Positions 1 through 5,083 of a stretch of DNA of 6,024 bases are shown here, in pieces. The notes below the pieces were generated by a model. The model had not been told where the DNA came from. It saw only the letters and a program-made list of their open reading frames with translations, and made no database searches. The DNA is taken from contig JAHZEH010000127.1 of the NCBI GenBank assembly GCA_019421925.1, positions 1 to 6,024 of the forward strand, in the 5' to 3' direction. Numbering within the stretch: the first letter of the stretch is position 1; each line of letters begins with the position of its first letter. This DNA is from Clostridia bacterium (lineage in GTDB: Bacteria > Bacillota > Clostridia > Christensenellales > CALWSW01). A program made the translations under genes and the position numbers.

Positions 1-191
1 TGGGTTCCGTGGCCCATCCCATGACTGAGGCCCATCTCATCCAGTGGATTGAGGCGGTGCAGGACGGCAAGATCCAGCGTGTGACCCTGACCGCCAACGA
101 CGCCCCCACCGCCACCTTCCAGGTGGAGGACGGCCCCGTGGATGTGTATGAGTACTGCAACCTCCACGGCCTGTGGAAAGCCGAGGCCTGA
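1..191 (+). CDS. dfx: Desulfoferrodoxin / superoxide reductase, C-terminal fragment (5' end outside window)
   Basis: This is the last 62 residues of a superoxide reductase, which reduces superoxide to hydrogen peroxide in the cytoplasm of anaerobes without producing oxygen. The reading frame (codons from base 3) is open to the window edge, so the GTG at 9 and ATG at 21 are internal codons, not starts. The visible text matches the family's catalytic domain: GSVAHPM followed by EAHLIQWIE gives two of the iron-binding histidines (fragment residues 5 and 11), and the terminal YCNLHGLWKAEA gives the iron-ligating Cys52 and His55. In the family, iron centre II uses four His and one Cys; the remaining His and the conserved Glu-Lys-His segment must lie upstream. 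Whether an N-terminal desulforedoxin-type Cys4 domain is present cannot be seen. The gene ends 14 bases before a strong hairpin terminator and converges on cca. Confidence 0.93.
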   Translation, partial: GSVAHPMTEAHLIQWIEAVQDGKIQRVTLTANDAPTATFQVEDGPVDVYEYCNLHGLWKAEA

Positions 192-204
192 TCAGCAGGA
201 TTCT

Positions 205-235
205 AAAAGCCCCCGTAAGGGGGCTTTTCTTTAGT
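205..235. terminator. Bidirectional intrinsic terminator between dfx and cca
   Basis: AAAAGCCCCC (205-214) and GGGGGCTTTT (219-228) form a perfect 10-bp stem closed by a GTAA loop. On the + strand it is followed by further T residues (to 232), giving a U-rich tail for the dfx transcript. Read on the - strand, the same stem is followed by TTTTAGAA, so it can also end the cca transcript, whose stop codon is at 231-233. One symmetrical hairpin therefore serves two converging genes. Confidence 0.9.
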
Positions 236-1652
236 TGGGCCGGTCCCTGCCAGGAGGGGACAGGGCGATGCCATGGGCCAGGCGCAGCAGGCGCTTTTTC
301 TGATTGTCCGAGGGGCGCACGGCGCAGTGCAGCCACAGGGCCTGTTTGACCCTGCCCACCTGGGGCCCGGGCGGGAGCCCCAGCTCCTCCATGATCTCCC
401 GGCCGGTGACCTGCAGCTCCCTGATGGAGAAGGGGGCGCCCTCCTTTTCCATGGAGTCCAGGGTCTGCCGCCAGCGGTCGGCTGTGGGGATGGGGAGGGA
501 GAGCAGGCCGGAGCCGATGAAGTCCGCCTCCCGCAGGGCGGCTAGCTCCAGCGTCACCTCCGGTCCCCATTGAAGGATCCTTTTGCGCAGCGTAGGCGGT
601 TTGGCCCGGCCGTCCAGGTCGAACATGTGCTGGTCGATCAATAGGGCCACCCGCTCCACGAGGGCGCCGGGACATTTGAGGTTTTGCAGGCAACCGGCGG
701 CGATCCGGGCCCCCTCACGGTCGTGTCCCAGCATGCGCCCGTTTTTTGCAAGGCAGAAGGGCTTGCCCACGTCATGGAGCAGGGCGGCGAGCCGGAGGGC
801 GAGAGTGGGCGGGGCGCACTCGCAGGCGTGCAGGCCGTGCATGAGCACGGTGTAAGCGTGATATTCAGGCCGTTGGGGGATTCCCTCCCCCTCTTTGAGA
901 GGAGGGAGGAGGAGATAGAGCGCTCCCAGGTCCCGGAGCAGAAGAAGACCCCGGTAGTGGGCGGCGGAGCCGTCGGGCTGGGCCGCATAGTAGCGGGCGT
1001 CGCTGAGCAGTATTTTGGAGAACTCCTGCCACAGCCTCTCGGCGGGCAGATCAAGCAGTCCGGAAACATTGTTCTCCGCCGCTGCGTAGGTCGCGGGGTC
1101 GATGGTAAAACCCAGCTCGCAGGCAAAGCGCACCATGCGCAGGATGCGCAGGCCGTCGTCCCGCAGGATGAGGCCGGCGTCCCGGTTGGTGGCCCGCAAA
1201 ACGCGGTGCTCCAGATCGGTAAGGCCTCCTGTGGGATCAATCAGTTCGCCTGTTCTTGTGTCGGCATACAGGGCGTTGACGGTGAAATCCCTCCGCGCAG
1301 CGTCTTGGGCGAGGCTCTTTGAAAAGCGGACGCCCTGGGGACGGTGGTTTCCACCCGGGCCATAGGTGTCCGCCCGGAAGGTGGTGCACTCAATGGAGAA
1401 GGGCTCTGGCCCTGCGCCTGCGAGAAACTCAATGGTGCCGAAGGCTGGAGCCTTGGGGACTGCGCGCAGGCCCGCCCGTTCGCCCAGGGCGGCGGCCTCC
1501 TCCGGCAGGGCGTCTGTGCAGACGTCCCAGTCGCTGGCGGGCAGACCGAGCAGAGGGTTGCGCACCAGGCCGCCCACAGCGTACAGGGAGAAGCCCCCGG
1601 CGCGGAACGCCTCCCCCAACCGGACGAGCGGGGCGGGCAGGGATATATTCAT
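231..1652 (-). CDS. cca: CCA tRNA nucleotidyltransferase with HD domain
   Basis: A 473-residue cytoplasmic enzyme that builds or repairs the 3' CCA end of tRNAs from CTP and ATP without a nucleic acid template. The class II nucleotidyltransferase head is clear: GGLVR at 27-31, metal-binding Asp41 and Asp43 in SDWDVCTDA, and the RRDFTVNAL motif at 120-128. The nucleotide-selecting segment is RDDGLRILRMVRF at 164-176; it has Asp-Asp where the family usually has Glu-Asp, with Arg169 retained. The RNA-binding neck follows (ERLWQEFSKIL, about 205-215). An HD phosphohydrolase-like domain begins around 265, with HD at 293-294 in ALLHDVGKP and GHDREGA at 309-315. The length fits HD-containing bacterial CCA enzymes and exceeds the roughly 400 residues of the Bacillus type. 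The ATG start is supported by AAAGGAGGT (complement of 1660-1668) seven bases upstream. An A-adding or CC-adding specialist is possible only if a second enzyme exists elsewhere in the genome. Confidence 0.95.
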   Translation of the reverse strand: MNISLPAPLVRLGEAFRAGGFSLYAVGGLVRNPLLGLPASDWDVCTDALPEEAAALGERAGLRAVPKAPAFGTIEFLAGAGPEPFSIECTTFRADTYGPGGNHRPQGVRFSKSLAQDAARRDFTVNALYADTRTGELIDPTGGLTDLEHRVLRATNRDAGLILRDDGLRILRMVRFACELGFTIDPATYAAAENNVSGLLDLPAERLWQEFSKILLSDARYYAAQPDGSAAHYRGLLLLRDLGALYLLLPPLKEGEGIPQRPEYHAYTVLMHGLHACECAPPTLALRLAALLHDVGKPFCLAKNGRMLGHDREGARIAAGCLQNLKCPGALVERVALLIDQHMFDLDGRAKPPTLRKRILQWGPEVTLELAALREADFIGSGLLSLPIPTADRWRQTLDSMEKEGAPFSIRELQVTGREIMEELGLPPGPQVGRVKQALWLHCAVRPSDNQKKRLLRLAHGIALSPPGRDRPN

Positions 1653-1688
1653 GGGGCGGACCTCCTTTGGGCTTGCTTTAGCATTCCT

Positions 1689-1718
1689 ATTTTACTACAG
1701 GGACAGAAAAGGGCGCAA
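1689..1718 (-). promoter_or_regulatory. Candidate promoter for cca
   Basis: On the - strand a TAAAAT -10 (complement of 1689-1694) lies 18 bases downstream of TTGCGC (complement of 1713-1718). The -10 matches sigma-A consensus at 5 of 6 positions and the -35 at only 3 of 6. The placement, about 40 bases before the cca start, is reasonable. This is a by-eye call. Confidence 0.35.
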
Positions 1719-1721
1719 TGG

Positions 1722-1750
1722 TTGCAACTGGGGCCCGGGTAATATAAAAT
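1722..1750 (+). promoter_or_regulatory. Candidate sigma-A promoter for the ectodomain gene pair
   Basis: TTGCAA (1722-1727) and TAAAAT (1745-1750) are separated by 17 bases, matching sigma-A consensus at 4 of 6 and 5 of 6 positions. The predicted start of transcription is near 1757, about 45 bases before the first ATG. The -35 lies only 3 bases from the -35 proposed for the divergent cca promoter. The local AT-rich tract (1740-1760) stands out from the GC-rich surroundings. Confidence 0.5.
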
Positions 1751-1802
1751 AAGAAAATACCGGAAAGGGCGCGTGAGCGCCAGGATCACAGGAGGATCAA
1801 GT

Positions 1803-2903
1803 ATGTACGAAGCTTACCACTCGGGCCGGCGCCGTCTCAGCCTGCGGGGCATCTTTACGCTGGTGGCGCTGCTGGCGGTGCTGTGCGCCGCCGTGCTGGT
1901 GCTGGTGCTGCGCTCCGGATCGGATCCCGTCAGTCAGGTGATGGAGCTGCCCTTCACCTCCGAGATGCAATACGGCTTTACGGACGATGGGTTCCTCTAT
2001 ATCGAGGGCAACACCCTGCATCTATGCGATAAACGGGGCAATGAGAAGAGCGCGTTGGAACTGTCCGGTTCGGGCTATTCCATCGCCACCAGCCCCACCA
2101 TCGCCGCCATCTACACAGACACCGCCATGCAGGCCATCGGCAAGGAGGGAGAGGCCCTCTTTCCCAGCCAGGAGTTCACCGGCACGGTGCGGGAGGTGCG
2201 CTGCGGAAAGAACTACATTGCCGTACTCAAGAATGATATCTCGGGCACGGATATGATTTACATCTATGATTTAACCGGCAAGCGCTTGGATATCCTCTCT
2301 TTGGAGGGGAATTTCCTGCTGGAGTACGGTTTCTACTCCGACAAGGACAATCTCTGGACTCTGGCCCTCAACACGGAGGGGGCCACGCCCGCCTGCACGG
2401 CCACGACTTTCAACACCGGCCAGTCCATGACGGGCATCATGACCATGGAGGGACAGATTATCGAGCGGCTGGAATTCACCTCCAGCAATATCTATGCCTG
2501 CGCCACCAATCATCTGGTCTCCTACAGCATGACCGGCAAGGAGGAGCAAAAGAAGCTCATCTACGGCTGGAAGGTGCTGGATTTTGCCAACCTCTCCAAA
2601 GCCACCGTCCTCATGGCTGTGCCGACGGACTCTCTCAGCGCGCCCGCCTCCGCCGCTGCCAAGGTTCTGACCCTGCCGGATGAGAAGGAGTACTCCTTCC
2701 GCCTGCCCGCCGGAACCCTGGGGGCCTATATCATCGGGGAGAAGATTTACGCCGTGACGGGCACCACCCTGATCACCTACGACCTGCAGGGAACCAAACA
2801 GAAGGAGGCCGCCCTGCCTTTCACAGTGGAAGCCGCCTCCCGGGAGGGGAACGGTATCCTGCTGCGGGCAGGTACGCAGATGTATCTGCTGCCGGTGGGA
2901 TGA
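1803..2903 (+). CDS. Membrane-anchored protein with DUF5711-like ectodomain (first paralog)
   Basis: A 366-residue protein of unknown function. A short basic N-terminus (GRRRL) precedes one hydrophobic helix at about 16-36, ending in RSGSD, so it should be a type II signal-anchored protein with the rest outside the membrane. The ectodomain shows repeated short beta-rich units of the kind 'GFLYIEGNTLHLCDKRGNE' and 'KIYAVTGTTLITYDLQGTK', suggesting a beta-propeller-like fold (inference). It resembles the clostridial family I know as DUF5711; that assignment is from memory. The start is the ATG at 1803, with AGGAGG at 1790-1795 and a 7-base spacer; the in-frame GTG at 1773 has no comparable site and would add 10 non-hydrophobic residues. 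The next gene carries a paralogous ectodomain aligning almost end to end (LPFTSEMQYGFTDDGFLYIEG against LPFDRDTEWAYTGNGFIYLDG). There is no visible catalytic motif, so a binding, scaffold or sensing role is more likely than an enzyme. Confidence 0.82.
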   Translation: MYEAYHSGRRRLSLRGIFTLVALLAVLCAAVLVLVLRSGSDPVSQVMELPFTSEMQYGFTDDGFLYIEGNTLHLCDKRGNEKSALELSGSGYSIATSPTIAAIYTDTAMQAIGKEGEALFPSQEFTGTVREVRCGKNYIAVLKNDISGTDMIYIYDLTGKRLDILSLEGNFLLEYGFYSDKDNLWTLALNTEGATPACTATTFNTGQSMTGIMTMEGQIIERLEFTSSNIYACATNHLVSYSMTGKEEQKKLIYGWKVLDFANLSKATVLMAVPTDSLSAPASAAAKVLTLPDEKEYSFRLPAGTLGAYIIGEKIYAVTGTTLITYDLQGTKQKEAALPFTVEAASREGNGILLRAGTQMYLLPVG

Positions 2904-2923
2904 GGAGGGGTCTTATTCTTTCG

Positions 2924-3110
2924 TTGAAAATAACGCGCCCCAGATGGGGGCACGCAGCTACGGTCCTGGACGTCTCGGTCACGCCCGGCGTCCAATTCCG
3001 CCGCTGCTCCCGCCGGTGGGCCGTTGCAGTTTCAAGGCGGTCGCACCCCTGCCGGCGCGACCTTGTTTCTCATTTGAAAATGGCGCGCCCCTGACGGGGC
3101 TTCGCTTCGG
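2924..3110. repeat. Hairpin-rich intergenic element bounded by near-identical direct repeats
   Basis: TTGAAAATaaCGCGCCCC (2924-2941) recurs as TTGAAAATggCGCGCCCC (3074-3091), exactly 150 bases apart, with 16 of 18 bases identical. Each copy is followed by a small CCCC-NGAN-GGGG hairpin (2938-2949 and 3088-3099). Between them lie further dyads: TGGACG/CGTCCA (2967-2972 with 2989-2994), CCGCCG/CGGTGG (2998-3003 with 3014-3019, one G-U pair), and CAAGG..TCGC/GCGACCTTG (3033-3044 with 3057-3065, a 9-bp stem with a 3-base bulge). TTTCAA (3030-3035) is also inverted against TTGAAA (3074-3079). No T-run follows any stem, so it is not an ordinary terminator, and I see no open frame that looks coding. 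A dispersed intergenic repeat or a structured RNA segment in the transcript are both possible. Confidence 0.55.
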
Positions 3111-3129
3111 AAATTGAGGTATCTAATTC

Positions 3130-4929
3130 ATGCATGAAAACACCTGGCAGCGGCCTGGCCGCCGCCAAATGCGGCTCATCGCCCTTCTGGGGGCGGCGGT
3201 GCTGCTCGTCGTTCTCTCCCTGGTGGCGTGGATTGTCTCGCTCTTCAATCCTTCCATGGCCCGCCTGCCCTTTGACCGGGATACTGAGTGGGCCTACACG
3301 GGAAACGGGTTCATCTACCTGGACGGGAGCACCCTGCGCTTTTGTAATACCCGGGGCAAACAGGAGTGGGAGCTCGCTCTGGGGGGCTCGGATTATGATC
3401 TGGCCGCCTCGACCAGTCTCATGGCCGTCTACAATGGGGAACGGGTGCTGCTCATTAACCGGGGCGGAGACGTCCTCATGGAGGAAACCGTGGAGGGCGG
3501 CATACAGGAGGTGGTGTGCGGCAAATCCAGGGCGCTGGTTCTCACCAGCGGGGAGAGCGGGCAGGTTATTGAGCAATACAACCTGCTGGGCGACCTGGTG
3601 GCTGAGCTGGGCGTGCCCAACGATTCACTCATCGGCTTTGGCAGCTATGGGGACGACCTCATCTGGATGCACACCCGCAACGAGGGGCCGGTTCCCAGCG
3701 GTCTCATCCTCACTTACAACGGCGGGCAGGAACAGCGGGGCAGCATGAACTGCGGCCGCATGGAGGCCAGCAATGTGGTCAGCAATGGCGCCTATTTCTT
3801 CATTGTCACGGAGGAGCGGGTATACTGCTATACTGCCGCAGGCGTCCTGGTCAACTTCATCGACACGACAGACTGGCAGGTGCTCGACGTCGCGGTGGGG
3901 GAGCAGGCCCAGGTGCTGCTGCGCAGCCGGGGGGACGGGACGCAGGGCCGCATCGTCCATCTGCCCAGCCAGCGGTCCTTCCCCTTTGAATTGCCGGAGG
4001 ACTGCCTGGGCGCGGCGCTGCGCTCGGGAAAGATCTATGCGGTGACCGAGCGCAATCTTTTTACCTATAATCTGGGAGGGAAGCAGACCGGACAGAGGAA
4101 GCTCTCCTTTGCGGCGAAAACCCTGGTGCCCGGCAACAACCATCTGATTTTAGACACCGGCCAGAGCGGGGAGAGGCCCCTGTATCTGGCGCAGGCGACA
4201 TACTACGAAGGAGGCGAGTCGGCAATGAATCTGCTGGATGTTGCAATCATCGGCGTGTTTTTGCTCTTCGCCTTCCTGGGGCTATACAATGGCTTCATGG
4301 TGTCCCTTCTGGGCACGGCATCCTTCTTTGTCTCCTGGCTGTGCGGCGTGCTATTCTCCCCGCTGGTGGCCAATTCCATCCTCTCCCACGAGGGGCTGAC
4401 TTCCGCCATGTTGTATTACACGGAGGGGGCGGAGCTGGTGACCGATGTGGCCCTGCGGCAGATGCCGGTCAATCAGCTCTCCGCCGGGCAGCTCGACGCC
4501 ATTCTCAAGAGCGCCAACCTGCCGGCCCCCATCGACACACTTGTGGCCAGCAACATGGCGGGGGAGGTTTTCTCCGGACAGGGTATCACCACAGTGGGGG
4601 ACTATTTTAACCAGACCATCGTCAACTTTGCCGTCAATGTGGTGAGTTTTCTGATCGTGTTCCTGTTGGTGCGCCTCATCCTGTGCTTCTTCATCCACGG
4701 CACGGACTATGTGGTTCGCCTGCCCATGCTCAAGCATTTTGACGGGGCGCTGGGAATGGGATTTGGACTGGTGCGGGGGTTCTTTGCGGTGTTTGTCATC
4801 TTCATGCTGGCCCCTCTGGCGCTGGTGGTGCTGCAATTCGAGTCGGTACGGGAGCTGATCGACAACTCCTTTTTCGGACCATTCTTCTATTATTCGAACT
4901 TCCTGCTGGCCTTCATCAAAGGCGTCTAG
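3130..4929 (+). CDS. Fusion of DUF5711-like ectodomain (second paralog) to CvpA-family membrane domain
   Basis: A 599-residue membrane protein in two parts. Residues 1-365 repeat the architecture of the preceding gene: basic N-terminus (RPGRRQMR), one helix at about 16-38, then a related beta-rich ectodomain (CNTRGKQEWELALGGSDYDL, EVVCGKS, KIYAVTERNLFTYNLGGK). Residues 366-599 form a complete CvpA-like unit: MNLLDVAIIGVFLLFAFLGLYNGF is the typical CvpA opening, helices lie at about 368-386, 392-412, 498-519 and 543-567, and the family's LGMGFGLVRG segment sits at 541-549. CvpA proteins are linked to colicin V export and envelope stress, with no known biochemistry. The start at 3130 has GAGGT at 3116-3120; the ATG at 3134 is out of frame. 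AAGGAGG at 4208-4214 followed by ATG 4225 could initiate a free 234-residue CvpA inside this gene. It is probably co-transcribed with the upstream paralog, since no promoter is visible in the 226-base gap, and it ends at a strong terminator. Confidence 0.85.
   Translation: MHENTWQRPGRRQMRLIALLGAAVLLVVLSLVAWIVSLFNPSMARLPFDRDTEWAYTGNGFIYLDGSTLRFCNTRGKQEWELALGGSDYDLAASTSLMAVYNGERVLLINRGGDVLMEETVEGGIQEVVCGKSRALVLTSGESGQVIEQYNLLGDLVAELGVPNDSLIGFGSYGDDLIWMHTRNEGPVPSGLILTYNGGQEQRGSMNCGRMEASNVVSNGAYFFIVTEERVYCYTAAGVLVNFIDTTDWQVLDVAVGEQAQVLLRSRGDGTQGRIVHLPSQRSFPFELPEDCLGAALRSGKIYAVTERNLFTYNLGGKQTGQRKLSFAAKTLVPGNNHLILDTGQSGERPLYLAQATYYEGGESAMNLLDVAIIGVFLLFAFLGLYNGFMVSLLGTASFFVSWLCGVLFSPLVANSILSHEGLTSAMLYYTEGAELVTDVALRQMPVNQLSAGQLDAILKSANLPAPIDTLVASNMAGEVFSGQGITTVGDYFNQTIVNFAVNVVSFLIVFLLVRLILCFFIHGTDYVVRLPMLKHFDGALGMGFGLVRGFFAVFVIFMLAPLALVVLQFESVRELIDNSFFGPFFYYSNFLLAFIKGV
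4208..4227 (+). promoter_or_regulatory. Internal ribosome binding site and start codon at the CvpA boundary
   Basis: AAGGAGG (4208-4214) is a near-perfect Shine-Dalgarno sequence, followed after 10 bases by an in-frame ATG (4225-4227). That ATG encodes Met366, precisely the residue where the CvpA-like domain begins (MNLLD, as in stand-alone CvpA proteins). In the long frame the site is read as part of the linker YYEGGESA. It may drive a second, shorter product, or be the relic of a formerly separate cvpA gene. The spacing is slightly long but workable. Confidence 0.6.
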
Positions 4930-4933
4930 GGAG

Positions 4934-4968
4934 AGCCCCGGCCGGTTCAAACGGTCGGGGCTTTTTCT
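4934..4968 (+). terminator. Intrinsic terminator after the ectodomain-CvpA gene
   Basis: AGCCCCGGCCG (4934-4944) pairs with CGGTCGGGGCT (4952-4962) in an 11-bp stem with one G-U pair and a 7-base loop. It is followed by TTTTTCTT (from 4962). It starts five bases after the TAG stop at 4927-4929, closing the ectodomain transcription unit before the promoter of the transporter. Confidence 0.92.
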
Positions 4969-4984
4969 TACCGGATCACACCTC

Positions 4985-5013
4985 TTGACAATTGTGGGGG
5001 CCGTCTATATAGT
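4985..5013 (+). promoter_or_regulatory. Strong sigma-A promoter for the MFS transporter
   Basis: A perfect TTGACA -35 (4985-4990) and TATAGT -10 (5008-5013) are separated by the optimal 17 bases, with a predicted start near 5020. The -10 overlaps two adjoining palindromes, CTATATAG (5005-5012) and GTATAC (5012-5017), which could be part of a repressor operator (inference). The position, just after a terminator and about 65 bases before the transporter start, fits an independent unit. Confidence 0.8.
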
Positions 5014-5028
5014 ATACAAGCACTCTTA

Positions 5029-5051
5029 ATAATGGGGGAATCTGCCATTAT
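5029..5051 (+). promoter_or_regulatory. Dyad in the leader of the MFS transporter mRNA
   Basis: ATAATGG (5029-5035) and CCATTAT (5045-5051) form a perfect 7-bp inverted repeat with a 9-base spacer, starting about nine bases after the predicted transcription start. No T-run follows, so it is not a terminator. It could be a protein-binding operator just downstream of the promoter or a 5' stabilising hairpin. The function is not established. Confidence 0.4.
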
Positions 5052-5083
5052 CCGCGCTCTATCAGACATATTGCGGAGGTATT

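Noticed and set aside
684..1322. A 212-residue + strand frame opposite cca
   Set aside because: It is antisense to the well-supported CCA enzyme, with no ribosome site and no family resemblance.
1773..1802. GTG start at 1773 extending the first ectodomain protein by ten residues
   Set aside because: The ATG at 1803 has an ideal AGGAGG at seven bases, which lies inside the proposed extension; the GTG has no such site.
2924..3110. CRISPR array or attachment site in the repeat-containing gap
   Set aside because: There are only two repeat copies 150 bases apart, the interval itself is structured, and there are no cas, integrase or transposase genes in the window.
3134..3748. A 204-residue frame from the ATG at 3134
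   Set aside because: It is a Ser/Trp/Arg-rich frame-shifted reading of the ectodomain gene; the frame from 3130 carries the membrane helix and the paralog similarity.
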